Assembly: GCA_009775535.1 (NCBI GenBank)
Contig: VSPW01000006.1
Coordinates: 1-25,263, forward strand
Direction of reading: 5' to 3'
Source of the DNA: Muribaculaceae bacterium
Lineage (GTDB): Bacteria; Bacteroidota; Bacteroidia; Bacteroidales; Muribaculaceae
Length of the DNA: 25,263 nt
Shown piece by piece: positions 7,915-16,176 of this stretch. Both the position numbers and the translations under genes were made by a program. Under the pieces are notes generated by a model, which had not been told where the DNA came from, ran no database searches, and saw nothing but the letters and a program-made list of their open reading frames with translations. The first letter of the stretch is position 1. The number at the start of each line of letters is the position of its first letter.

Positions 7915-7954
7915 TAAATCAACAATTAAAGAAACACAATCACATTTCATTATT

Positions 7955-9802
7955 ATGAATGGAAGACCCAATGTGAAGACCATTGACAAGGTAGTTGTCA
8001 GGTTTTCGGGCGATTCTGGCGATGGCATGCAGCTTGCCGGGAACATATTTACCAATGTGTCGGCAGGAGTCGGCAACCAAGTGTCCACATTCCCTGACTA
8101 TCCTGCGGAAATACGTGCGCCTCAGGGCTCGCTTGGTGGCGTGTCAGGATTCCAGGTCAGTGTAGGTATGGGTGTCCACACCCCCGGCGACCAGGTTGAC
8201 GTCCTTGTAGCCATGAACCCCGCGGCGCTTAAGCAGAACTTTAAGTTCCTGCGTAAGGGCGGCGTGATTATAGTGGACATTGATTCGTTCAAGGAATCCG
8301 ACCTCAAGAAAGCTTTCTTTTCTACAATGGACCCCTTCGGGGAGTTGGGCATTACCGATACCGTTGTCGAAGTGCCGGTCACATCAATGACCAAGGCCGC
8401 CCTTGAAGATAGCGGGCTTGACAACAAGTCGGTGCTGAAATGCCGCAACATATTCACCCTTGGGCTTATATGCTGGCTCTTCGACCGTCCGCTTGAAGGC
8501 GCATTGCGCCACCTGCACGGCAAGTTCGCCAAGAAGCCGGCCATATACGAGGCAAACGCAAAGGTGCTGGAAGCTGGTTTCAACTACGGCAACAACATCC
8601 ATGCCTCTGTCCCCACCTACCGCATAGACACCGAAGACCCGCGTCCGGGCGTATACACCGACATAAACGGAAACACGGCCACGGCATGGGGACTGATAAT
8701 GGCATCCGAGAAATCAGGCAGGCCGCTGTTCCTGGGCAGTTACCCCATAACACCCGCCACCGACATCCTCCACGAGCTTGCAAAGCGCAAGGACCTTGGA
8801 GTGAAGGCATGCCAGATGGAGGACGAGATTGCAGGCGTGTGCTCCGCAATCGGCGCATCGTTTGCCGGCAATCTGGCAGTGACATCCACATCAGGCCCTG
8901 GCCTTGCGCTAAAGAGCGAAGGCATTGGCCTTGCAGTGATGGCGGAACTCCCGTTGGTTGTCATCGATGTGCAGCGTGGCGGTCCGTCTACAGGGCTTCC
9001 CACAAAGACAGAGCAGACCGACCTCATGCAGGCACTCTATGGCCGTAACGGTGAATCGCCCGTGGCGGTTGTAGCACCGGCATCGCCCACCGACTGCTTC
9101 ACAATGGCATTCGAGGCATCGCGTATAGCCATCGAGCACATGACACCGGTCATCCTCCTGAGCGACGCCTTCATCGGCAACGGATCGAGCGCATGGCGCA
9201 TACCCGAAGCTGATGAATATCCGGAAATATACCCGCATTACGTGCCTGAAAGCATGCACGACGGTTCTTGGAGTCCCGTAATGCGCGATGAAAATAATGT
9301 CCGCTACTGGGCGATCCCCGGTACAGAAGGCTGCGCCCACCGTCTGGGAGGCCTGGAACGCGACATAAGGACCGGCGCTATATCCACCGACCCGGTCAAC
9401 CACGAACGCATGGTGGACATACGCCGGGAAAAGATAGCCCGCATAGCCCACGACATACCCGCACTTGATATTATATGCGGTGATGCCTCCGCAGACACAC
9501 TGCTTGTAGGCTGGGGCGGCACATACGGCCATCTCTATACCGCCGCAGAGGAACTGAATGCCGCCGGAAAGCATGTGGCATTTACGCATTTCCGCTACAT
9601 AAGCCCGCTTCCGGCAAATACCGGAGAGCTGTTGCGCCGATACAAGCGCGTAGTGGTGGCCGAGCTCAACACAGGGCAGTTTGCCGACTACCTGCAGGCC
9701 AAATTCCCAGATGTCAAGATAGAGCGCATTAACAAGGTGCAGGGACAGCCGTTCCTTGTAAGGGAGATTGTCGAAGGTGTAACTAAATTCATGGAGGTAT
9801 AA
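7955..9802 (+). CDS. korA: 2-oxoacid:ferredoxin oxidoreductase, fused gamma-alpha subunit
   Basis: This 615-residue subunit, with KorB, oxidatively decarboxylates a 2-oxoacid (probably 2-oxoglutarate) to the acyl-CoA while reducing ferredoxin. The gamma domain occupies about residues 10-200, with the RFSGDSGDGMQLAG opening and FPDYPAEIRAPQGS. The alpha domain follows, with GSYPITPATD at 261-270, QMEDEIAG, the SGPGLALKSEG segment and RGGPSTGLPTKTEQ. The gamma-alpha fusion is the usual KorA arrangement in Bacteroidota. No ferredoxin-like delta subunit is in the window. KorB starts five bases after the stop. Substrate choice between 2-oxoglutarate and other 2-oxoacids cannot be read from sequence alone. 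Confidence 0.93.
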   Translation: MNGRPNVKTIDKVVVRFSGDSGDGMQLAGNIFTNVSAGVGNQVSTFPDYPAEIRAPQGSLGGVSGFQVSVGMGVHTPGDQVDVLVAMNPAALKQNFKFLRKGGVIIVDIDSFKESDLKKAFFSTMDPFGELGITDTVVEVPVTSMTKAALEDSGLDNKSVLKCRNIFTLGLICWLFDRPLEGALRHLHGKFAKKPAIYEANAKVLEAGFNYGNNIHASVPTYRIDTEDPRPGVYTDINGNTATAWGLIMASEKSGRPLFLGSYPITPATDILHELAKRKDLGVKACQMEDEIAGVCSAIGASFAGNLAVTSTSGPGLALKSEGIGLAVMAELPLVVIDVQRGGPSTGLPTKTEQTDLMQALYGRNGESPVAVVAPASPTDCFTMAFEASRIAIEHMTPVILLSDAFIGNGSSAWRIPEADEYPEIYPHYVPESMHDGSWSPVMRDENNVRYWAIPGTEGCAHRLGGLERDIRTGAISTDPVNHERMVDIRREKIARIAHDIPALDIICGDASADTLLVGWGGTYGHLYTAAEELNAAGKHVAFTHFRYISPLPANTGELLRRYKRVVVAELNTGQFADYLQAKFPDVKIERINKVQGQPFLVREIVEGVTKFMEV

Positions 9803-9807
9803 TCATA

Positions 9808-10821
9808 ATGGAATCAACAACATATACAGCAGCTAGCTATAAGAGCGACCAGTCCGTACGCTGGTGTCCCGGATGCGGCGACCATGCAATCCTTAACACA
9901 CTCCATAAGGCCATGGCCGTATTGGGTGTCCCGCCGCATATGACCGCAGTTATCTCCGGCATCGGTTGTAGTTCACGCCTGCCATATTATATGAACACCT
10001 ACGGCTTCCACACCATCCATGGCCGTGCCGCGGCGATTGCCACAGGCTTCAAGGTGGCTAACCCCCAGATGACGGTATGGCAGATTTCTGGTGACGGTGA
10101 CGGCCTTGCCATCGGTGGCAACCATTTCATACATGCAGTCCGCCGAAACATCGACATCAACATGCTGTTGTTCAACAATAAGATATATGGACTCACCAAA
10201 GGCCAGTACTCGCCTACCAGCGACCGTGGATTCGTATCTAAATCATCGCCTTACGGCACTACCGAAGACCCGTTCATCCCTGCCGAGCTTGTTTTCGGTG
10301 CGCGCGGAAACTTCTTCGGCCGCTCGATTGACGTTGAATTGGCAACATCACAGGAAGTTCTTGTGGCAGCCGCACGCCATAAAGGCGCATCTGTGGTGGA
10401 GATACTCCAGAACTGCGTGATATTCAACAACGGCATACACAATGCCATCACCGACCGTGAGTTCCGTGCCGACCGCACCATCCACCTGCGCCATGGCGAA
10501 AAAATGACATTCGGTAAGGACAATGACAAAGGTATCGTCCAGGACGGTTTCCTGCTCAAGGCCGTTGAGATAGGAAAGGACGGGTACACCATGGACGATG
10601 TCCTTGTCCATGATGCCCACTGCCAGTCCAACTTCCTGCACCAGCAGCTTGCCATGATGGACGGCAAGGAGCTTCCGTTGGCCGTAGGCGTGATACGCGA
10701 TGTGGAAGCACATACATATGATGATGGTGTCACCCGACAGATCGCCGATGTGCGTGCCAAGAAGGGTTTCTCCTCACTGCGCGACATGATTTTGGCCGGT
10801 GAGACATGGGAAGTGAAATAG
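9808..10821 (+). CDS. korB: 2-oxoacid:ferredoxin oxidoreductase, beta subunit
   Basis: The 337-residue beta subunit binds thiamine diphosphate and one [4Fe-4S] cluster. The likely cluster ligands are Cys20 and Cys23 (WCPGCG), Cys54 (GIGCSSR) and Cys203 (QNCVIFNN). The thiamine diphosphate/metal motif is GDGDGLAIGGNH at 95-106, followed by NNKIYGLTKGQYSPTS. All expected residues are present, so the enzyme should be functional with KorA. It is the last gene of the + strand block and is followed by a strong palindromic terminator. Confidence 0.94.
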   Translation: MESTTYTAASYKSDQSVRWCPGCGDHAILNTLHKAMAVLGVPPHMTAVISGIGCSSRLPYYMNTYGFHTIHGRAAAIATGFKVANPQMTVWQISGDGDGLAIGGNHFIHAVRRNIDINMLLFNNKIYGLTKGQYSPTSDRGFVSKSSPYGTTEDPFIPAELVFGARGNFFGRSIDVELATSQEVLVAAARHKGASVVEILQNCVIFNNGIHNAITDREFRADRTIHLRHGEKMTFGKDNDKGIVQDGFLLKAVEIGKDGYTMDDVLVHDAHCQSNFLHQQLAMMDGKELPLAVGVIRDVEAHTYDDGVTRQIADVRAKKGFSSLRDMILAGETWEVK

Positions 10822-10833
10822 CCCCCGTATAAT

Positions 10834-10881
10834 ATTAATGAATAAGGCTGCTGTCCATGGATAGCAGCCTTATTCATTAAT
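10834..10881. terminator. bidirectional terminator between convergent korB and deaminase genes
   Basis: A perfect 19-bp inverted repeat spans 10834-10852 and 10863-10881, with GGCTGCT/AGCAGCC at its centre. The ten-base loop contains CCATGG and can itself extend the stem. On each strand the GC-rich inner stem is followed by the T-rich TTATTCATT. It sits between two converging genes, so it should stop transcription from both sides. Confidence 0.85.
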
Positions 10882-10898
10882 CATAGATATGTAAAAGG

Positions 10899-11408
10899 TT
10901 AATATTCAGTTTTGTCCTCTTTTGCGGCCCATTTTTCAAAGGCACGTATGGCCGATGTCCCGTCCACACGTATGGCCGGTATCATCCTTTCGGCTTTGGG
11001 CCGTTCCAGCTCACGGTATATGAAACGGTCGCTGAAATTTATGGCATCGGCATCCTCCTGCGTGTTACCGTAGTATAGCCGGGAAAGTCCGGCCCAGTAT
11101 ATGGCGCTGAGGCACATGGGGCACGGTTCGCACGAACTGTATATTACAGCCCCGGCAAGGTTGAATGAGCCAAGCCCGCGGCATGCATTGCGTATGGCGT
11201 TTACCTCGGCATGTGCAGTAGGGTCGTTGTCTATGGTCACGGTGTTGACACCGGTGGCCAGCACCTTTCCGCCGCGTACTATCACAGCTCCGAAAGGGCC
11301 TCCGCCTTTGTCTACATTCTCTTCTGCCAGGCGGGAGGCCATTTCCATAAACTCACGGTCACATCCGGATATCAGTATGCTGTCATTGGATTTGCTCATA
11401 GATCTCAT
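10899..11408 (-). CDS. nucleoside deaminase, guanine deaminase-like
   Basis: A 169-residue zinc-dependent cytidine-deaminase-fold enzyme. The active site is complete: His66-Ala-Glu68 (HAE; zinc ligand and proton shuttle) and PCPMC with Cys96 and Cys99 as zinc ligands. The context THAEVNAIR-type opening, SSCEPCPMCLSAIYWA, the FSDRFIYREL stretch and the ERMIP segment resemble Bacillus GuaD (guanine to xanthine) more than the tRNA adenosine deaminase TadA. I therefore favour guanine deaminase, though specificity is inference. An ATG three codons inside (11399) is an alternative start. It lies 46 bases after the lipoprotein gene, with no promoter seen, so the two may be co-transcribed. Confidence 0.85.
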   Translation of the reverse strand: MRSMSKSNDSILISGCDREFMEMASRLAEENVDKGGGPFGAVIVRGGKVLATGVNTVTIDNDPTAHAEVNAIRNACRGLGSFNLAGAVIYSSCEPCPMCLSAIYWAGLSRLYYGNTQEDADAINFSDRFIYRELERPKAERMIPAIRVDGTSAIRAFEKWAAKEDKTEY

Positions 11409-11454
11409 AATTTTATAGTCGGTCTATTTATAATGTCCGGCATGTATTTAATGT

Positions 11455-12360
11455 TCACTTACGGAACAACACAACACGTCCCACCTCGGTGGAGCATTCA
11501 CCCAACGCTCCGTTGACCTGCAACACACCGGTGTATATCTTTATGAAATCTATCCGTTTGATTCCTGCGTTCAGTCCCGTCTCGGGGTCACGGATGTCGG
11601 AGAGGTCAAGTTCGCTGTCCTTGTTGGGCATCCCGTCGACATATCCCGTGTAGTTGATGAGCCTGTATTGGCCGCTCTCTTCATCCAGGTATCCGTTGTC
11701 GGGCAGACGCCGTCCGCTGAACTCCAGCTTATGGCTGTCCATCCATTCAGGATAGTACGGTTGCTTGTTGTAGGATGGCAGGTAAGGGATATGTCCTTCC
11801 GTCCCGTCGCTGGCCGTATAAGGTATATCTCCGTTGTCGTTAGGATTGTGGTAGGCAACATCAACCGGACTGCCAAGATGTGACACCTCACCGTATATCT
11901 CCATCCATTTGCCGTCGTCAGGCAGGCCGTTCCTGTTATAGTCCTCCATCACCATCACAATCCCTGGCTCGCAACTGCCGTATTTGCGGCCAAGATGGTC
12001 GGTGGATGTAATGAAAGCGTTGGATTCGACCCTAAGGCCCATATTGTCATCATTTATGGACGTATATACTGGCTCATCCAGCTTCATGATGATGTATCCC
12101 CCGAAAGCGCCCAGTGTCACCACGTCGCCCCGGTTTATAGCCTCAGTGGCCTTTCGGCACATCGTTTCAGCGTCATCACCATCCTCATATCGTGGTGCCA
12201 GGTTGACAAACTGGCCGGGTGCCGGCATGTATTCAAGTACTTTTACGGATATGGGCGTTGATGACGGGCAGTCCGGACCGGGGGCTGGGTCGTCATTGGA
12301 ATTGCAGGCGCTTGACATCACAAATGTCAAGGCCAGGGGCAATAAGTATGTAGTCTTCAT
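11455..12360 (-). CDS. putative surface lipoprotein of a TonB-locus-associated family
   Basis: A protein of about 301 residues with a lipoprotein signal ending MSSAC, Cys at about residue 19. The acidic residues right after it (NSNDDP) resemble the Bacteroidota surface-export signal. The mature part opens with VLEYMPAPGQFVN, then LGAFGGYIIMKLDE, CEPGIVMVMEDYNRNGLPDD, a YYPEWM segment and IDFIKIYTGVLQVNG near the end. From memory, this order of motifs belongs to a beta-rich surface lipoprotein family seen in Bacteroides near TonB receptors, including some corrinoid-uptake loci; that link is recalled, not tested. The ATG at 12360 is used; a TTG at 12387 would add nine residues and lies on the promoter. 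The TonB receptor operon lies just upstream but ends in its own terminator. Confidence 0.75.
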   Translation of the reverse strand: MKTTYLLPLALTFVMSSACNSNDDPAPGPDCPSSTPISVKVLEYMPAPGQFVNLAPRYEDGDDAETMCRKATEAINRGDVVTLGAFGGYIIMKLDEPVYTSINDDNMGLRVESNAFITSTDHLGRKYGSCEPGIVMVMEDYNRNGLPDDGKWMEIYGEVSHLGSPVDVAYHNPNDNGDIPYTASDGTEGHIPYLPSYNKQPYYPEWMDSHKLEFSGRRLPDNGYLDEESGQYRLINYTGYVDGMPNKDSELDLSDIRDPETGLNAGIKRIDFIKIYTGVLQVNGALGECSTEVGRVVLFRK

Positions 12361-12384
12361 AATGGACAAATGTATATATATCCG

Positions 12385-12392
12385 CAAAAATA
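12385..12392 (-). promoter_or_regulatory. -7 promoter element for the surface lipoprotein gene
   Basis: On the - strand the bases read TATTTTTG, matching TAnnTTTG. No clear -33 element is visible. The predicted start near 12378 leaves an 18-base leader before the ATG at 12360. Confidence 0.45.
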
Positions 12393-12448
12393 CTCAGAAA
12401 TTGCGATATTAATGCATAGATTGGTGAATAAATAAGTTATAGTAGCCG

Positions 12449-12492
12449 AAAAAATCGGCAGCCTGGCGGGTATGTGTTCCCGCCAGGCTGCC
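12449..12492 (-). terminator. intrinsic terminator of the TonB receptor-DUF362 operon
   Basis: GGCAGCCTGGCGGG (12457-12470) and CCCGCCAGGCTGCC (12479-12492) form a perfect 14-bp GC-rich stem with an eight-base loop. Read on the - strand it is followed by GATTTTTTCGG, i.e. a run of six T. It lies 26 bases after the DUF362 stop codon. Confidence 0.88.
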
Positions 12493-12518
12493 ACTGCTTC
12501 CAATATCCGTTATGCCGT

Positions 12519-13511
12519 CTATTCGAGTGTCACGATCCTGTATTTCTGGGATCCCAGCCCAAGTTTTTCGGCATGGTCGAGTATATGAGTGCCGTGGCGG
12601 GAATTGATGCGTTCTATAAGGTCCGCCTTGCCGGGGTCTTCCGAATTGAACACCATGTCTACGCATGCACGGTCAAGGGCTACAGGGTCTAGTGAGGCCA
12701 GGATGCCAAGGTCGCCCATTTTAGGGGCTTCGGGGTCTCCGTTGCAGTCGCAGTCTACCGACAGGCGGTTGGCCACGTTGATGTACAGTATCTTGTCCCC
12801 TGCATGGTCTATGATTGCCTTGCAGGCCTCGGCCATGGACTCAAGGAAGTCATCCTGTGCCGGCAGGCTGTCCCATAGCTTTGACGGGTCGGCTGTACGT
12901 CCCGCAGAGTGTATCCAGGCCTTGCCGTTTGACGATGCTATGCCTATGGATATGTTCTTGAGCGCCCCGCCGAAACCTCCCATTGCGTGGCCTTTGAAAT
13001 GCGACAGCACCACGGTGAAGTCATAGCTGGGATAGTTTTTCCCTACAAGGTCGTATTTGATATGCCTTCCGCCTGCTATAGGCAGGGCGGTGTCGCCCTC
13101 GGCATCCATGATGTCTACTTTGGCGATTGAGGTGAACCCGTGCTCCTCGGCTGCTCGGAGATGGTTGGCTGTCTCCGAGCGGTTGCCGCCGTATGCCGTG
13201 TTACATTCGATGATAGTGCCGTTGACAAGCTGCACGAAGTCGCGGATAAGGGCGGTGTCGAGATGGTTCGATTTGTTTGACTCGCCTGTGGACACCTTTA
13301 CGGCCACTTTGTCGCCCTCTGCCTTGCGTCCCAGCGCCTGGTATGCCTTTATCAGGTTCTCGGGGGTTATGTCTTTGATATAGTATACGGTCGGGATGGA
13401 ATCTGTAGCCTCTGTGACGGCGCTTTCTGCCGTTGCGCCTGACTTCCCTGTGCATGCTGCGGCCATTATGCCTGCGATGCACATTGCTGTGAATGGAAAT
13501 AATTTCTTCAT
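12519..13511 (-). CDS. DUF362 domain-containing lipoprotein
   Basis: A 330-residue DUF362 protein. The signal MKKLFPFTAMCIAGIMAAAC ends at Cys20, with no acidic residues after it, so a periplasm-facing lipoprotein is likelier than a surface one. DUF362 landmarks run through the body: ECNTAYGGNRSETANHL, VLSHFKGHAMGGFGGALKN, IGIASSNGKAWIHSAG, DDFLESMAEA and then CDCNGDPEAPKMGDLGILAS followed by DPVALDRACVDMV. No CxxCxxCxxxC ferredoxin motif is present, unlike many DUF362 proteins. The family has no settled function. It begins 21 bases after the TonB receptor gene and shares its terminator, so the two form a tight operon. Confidence 0.87.
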   Translation of the reverse strand: MKKLFPFTAMCIAGIMAAACTGKSGATAESAVTEATDSIPTVYYIKDITPENLIKAYQALGRKAEGDKVAVKVSTGESNKSNHLDTALIRDFVQLVNGTIIECNTAYGGNRSETANHLRAAEEHGFTSIAKVDIMDAEGDTALPIAGGRHIKYDLVGKNYPSYDFTVVLSHFKGHAMGGFGGALKNISIGIASSNGKAWIHSAGRTADPSKLWDSLPAQDDFLESMAEACKAIIDHAGDKILYINVANRLSVDCDCNGDPEAPKMGDLGILASLDPVALDRACVDMVFNSEDPGKADLIERINSRHGTHILDHAEKLGLGSQKYRIVTLE

Positions 13512-13532
13512 GACTGGTTTATTTGGTATCGG

Positions 13533-15392
13533 TTAGAATTTCAGTTTGAAACCGCCCATGGCAGTGAATCCCGGCATTGCGTATCCACGGTTTATGGTGT
13601 ACCGCGCATGTGTGATGTTTTCCAGACGGGTGAACAGTGTGGCATGGCTGCACAGGTCGTATGTGATTTTCAGGTTGACCAGGGCATAGTCCTGGCGCTT
13701 TATGTCATCGGCGACATATAGCCCGCCGATGCCTTTGAGATCGGCGTTGATGCCGAGACGCTTTGCCGGCCGCCAGTCTATACCGATGAAATATTGGTTT
13801 TTAGGTGCGCCTGTAAGGTTGTGGAGAGAAGTGTGCAGGTAGCTGTATGTGGCCCATATCGATAGGTTGTCCAGTGGCTGGCTGCTTGCCGCCACTTCTA
13901 TGCCCTTGTTTATGAAATGTCCGGTGTTGGAGTTTTTCATGTCAATGGTCTGGATCATGTTGTCGCCCTTGGAATAATATGCTGTGATGTCCAGGGTTAA
14001 ATAGCGGGAGAATTTGTGCCCTGCGGACACCTCATAATTCATCATTTTTTCAGGTTCTAGGTCCGGGTTGGCCATCTTGTAGAGATATAGTTCCCTGAAC
14101 GACGGGTTGCGGTAGCCCATTGCCAGCGATCCTTTCAAGGTAAGCCCGCAGGGGGTGGTTGCCGTTATTCCGGCCTGCGGTATCCACTGTGTGCCGAATT
14201 TGTCGCTGTTGGCCATGCGCAGGCCGGCGTTTAGGGTCACGGCATCGCCGCGGAAGCCTTGCGACAGTGTCACATATGGCGAATATTCGGTGATGCTCTT
14301 ACGGCTGATGGTCGACAGCGACCCCGGCTTGTGGCTGTTCCCGCCCGACATAGGGATCTTGCCAGTATACGTGTTGAAATCGAAGCCTATGGTCATTGCC
14401 GCGCCGTGCCACGGTGTAAGGTTCTGGTAGAGGAGCACACCCAGGCGGTCGTCAAGGCTGTGGAAGTGCCTGGGGTCGTCCACGTAATGGTTGCCGTAGC
14501 TGTAGTACACCCGGGCGTTGCCGTTGGTGCTGCCGTAGCGGTTTGTGAACGACAGCGATGCCTCGCCACGGGTTACGTTCTGGTGGTATATGTCAGTCGA
14601 GCCGGGGTCTGACAGGATGGGGTATATCGGGTCGTTGCCCTTGAAGTTCATTAGCGTGTAGTCGGCGGCCGCATTCCAGTGGCGGCCTATGTCATATCCT
14701 ATTTTTGCATATCCGCTCCATTGGCTGAAATCAAAATTGTCGGCCGTGCCGTCCGTACGGTCATACGACAGCGACACAAGCGAAGAGAACCCTCCGTAGC
14801 GTGCGGTGCTGGTCACTGACGATAGCCACGTGTTGTAAGAGCCGTATTGCGATGACACAACAGTCTTGATGCCGTCCTGTTTGGGCCGGGCAGTAATCAC
14901 GTTTATCACCCCCGCCATGGCGTTTGAACCGTAGAGCACCGATCCCGGGCCACGCAGAACCTCGACCCGTTCCACATGTTCCTTGTCATAGAAATCGGCC
15001 ACATGGTGGGAATATATGCCGGCGAATTGCGGCTGTCCGTCTACCATCATAAGTGTGGCGCTGGCCTTGTCGCCGCCTATGCCGCGCATCTTGATATGGC
15101 CTGCTCCGCCGTTGCTTACGCCGAACCCGAATATGCTGCGCTGTGTCACGAACAGGCTGGGGACTTGTCCGGAGATGGCGGACAGCAGCTGTGTCTGTCC
15201 GGTGGCCTCCAGTTCTTTTTTGCCGATTACTGAAACGGTGTATGGGATGAGGTTGCGGCTTACGGCATTGTTGCTGCCGGTGACCACAATTTCCTCCAGC
15301 TGCCGCCCCATGATGGAATCGCCCTGTGCAGAGGTAGCCAGAGTTGAGGCGGTTGCTATTGTCAGTGCTATGAGCCTGGATATGGTATGCAT
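13533..15392 (-). CDS. TonB-dependent outer-membrane receptor
   Basis: A receptor of about 619 residues from the ATG at 15392; the frame opens further upstream but those 17 codons precede the signal peptide and overlap the promoter. Residues 1 to about 23 are the signal peptide. LEEIVVTG just after it is a TonB-box-like segment. The plug domain includes IKMRGIGGDKASATLMMVDGQP, then VEVLRGPGSVLYGSNAMAGVINVIT. The barrel ends in Phe (GGFKLKF). There is no carboxypeptidase-like N-terminal extension and no SusD partner, so this is the smaller siderophore/heme/cobalamin-type receptor, not a SusC glycan porin. Its size and C-terminal RGYAMPG segment fit BtuB-like receptors but do not prove a substrate. 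DUF362 follows directly. Confidence 0.92.
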   Translation of the reverse strand: MHTISRLIALTIATASTLATSAQGDSIMGRQLEEIVVTGSNNAVSRNLIPYTVSVIGKKELEATGQTQLLSAISGQVPSLFVTQRSIFGFGVSNGGAGHIKMRGIGGDKASATLMMVDGQPQFAGIYSHHVADFYDKEHVERVEVLRGPGSVLYGSNAMAGVINVITARPKQDGIKTVVSSQYGSYNTWLSSVTSTARYGGFSSLVSLSYDRTDGTADNFDFSQWSGYAKIGYDIGRHWNAAADYTLMNFKGNDPIYPILSDPGSTDIYHQNVTRGEASLSFTNRYGSTNGNARVYYSYGNHYVDDPRHFHSLDDRLGVLLYQNLTPWHGAAMTIGFDFNTYTGKIPMSGGNSHKPGSLSTISRKSITEYSPYVTLSQGFRGDAVTLNAGLRMANSDKFGTQWIPQAGITATTPCGLTLKGSLAMGYRNPSFRELYLYKMANPDLEPEKMMNYEVSAGHKFSRYLTLDITAYYSKGDNMIQTIDMKNSNTGHFINKGIEVAASSQPLDNLSIWATYSYLHTSLHNLTGAPKNQYFIGIDWRPAKRLGINADLKGIGGLYVADDIKRQDYALVNLKITYDLCSHATLFTRLENITHARYTINRGYAMPGFTAMGGFKLKF

Positions 15393-15416
15393 GTTCCGGA
15401 GATTGGTTTTTGCTGG

Positions 15417-15424
15417 CAAAGTTA
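15417..15424 (-). promoter_or_regulatory. -7 promoter element for the TonB receptor operon
   Basis: The - strand reads TAACTTTG, an exact TAnnTTTG match. No -33 TTTG occurs 19-21 bases upstream. Transcription would begin near 15410, giving an 18-base leader, too short for a cobalamin riboswitch. Confidence 0.55.
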
Positions 15425-15480
15425 CATATAAGCGTGTGCCCATACGTTTTTTACAGGCTCAAATAATATTGCCCAGAGGC

Positions 15481-16176
15481 TCACACGCCCATAATCTGCA
15501 AAATGATGGGTGTGAGAAGGGCAGTAAAGAGCCCGTTGAGGGTCAGACCGAGCGATGCCCATGCCCCGTAGCGAAGGCTTCCGCCGTCGATGGCCATTGA
15601 CGTGCCTATGGCGTGGGCCGCTGTCCCCATTGACAGGCCCTGTGCCATCGGGCTGCCTACGCGTGTCATCTTCATTATGCGGAATCCTGTCATGCCACCG
15701 AAGATGCCTACACACACTACAACGGCGGCTGTCAGCGGCGGTATCCCGCCTACAGCGGCAGTGACCTCCATTGCTATCGGGGTGGTGACGGATTTTGCTG
15801 CCAGCGACAGTATGACTTCCCTTGTTGCACCGAGAGCCTGTGCCACAAGGACCACTGAGATTATCCCGGCTATGCATCCGGCCAGTTCTGCCAGGATGAT
15901 GGGCATCAGCTGCTTGCGTATGGTTGAGAGCTGTTTGTACAATGGCACACCAAGAGCCACTACGGCCGGCTTGAGCCAGAAATCGATGAAGCTGCCTCCC
16001 TTTGAGTATGTCTCATAGGGTATGCCGGTAGCCAGCAGGAAGCAGATGATTGCGGCTATGGTGACCATGATGGGGTTGAGCAGGGCGATACCTGTGCGCT
16101 GGTATAGCATGCGTGCCCCGATGAACACCGCGAATGTCAGGGCAAGCAGGAAATAGCTATTTTCTAGAAACTGCAT
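15481..16176 (-). CDS. lrgB: LrgB/CidB family membrane protein
   Basis: A 231-residue integral membrane protein with several hydrophobic helices and the LrgB signatures LLNPIMVTI, FWLKPAVVALGVPLY, AKSVTTPIAMEV and GTAAHAIGTSMA. In Gram-positives LrgAB/CidAB have been tied to control of murein hydrolases and to pyruvate or related organic acid transport; which applies in Bacteroidota is unclear. The start overlaps the end of lrgA by 20 bases, so the pair is translationally coupled. Confidence 0.92.
   Translation of the reverse strand: MQFLENSYFLLALTFAVFIGARMLYQRTGIALLNPIMVTIAAIICFLLATGIPYETYSKGGSFIDFWLKPAVVALGVPLYKQLSTIRKQLMPIILAELAGCIAGIISVVLVAQALGATREVILSLAAKSVTTPIAMEVTAAVGGIPPLTAAVVVCVGIFGGMTGFRIMKMTRVGSPMAQGLSMGTAAHAIGTSMAIDGGSLRYGAWASLGLTLNGLFTALLTPIILQIMGV

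Noticed and set aside
9808..10821. Possibility that KorAB is pyruvate:ferredoxin oxidoreductase
   Set aside because: Bacteroidota pyruvate enzymes are usually a single long polypeptide; the two-gene gamma-alpha plus beta form fits 2-oxoglutarate or general 2-oxoacid oxidoreductases better.
12490..12496. GCCACTG, the core of the cobalamin riboswitch B12 box
   Set aside because: It is on the + strand, at the edge of a - strand terminator, and faces into the antisense of the DUF362 gene; other riboswitch elements are absent.
13261..13275. GGTTCGATT, resembling a tRNA T-loop
   Set aside because: It is inside the DUF362 coding region with no surrounding cloverleaf; no tRNA was found.
13533..15392. 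SusC-type glycan-uptake receptor
   Set aside because: It is too short, lacks the carboxypeptidase-like N-terminal domain, and no SusD gene is adjacent.
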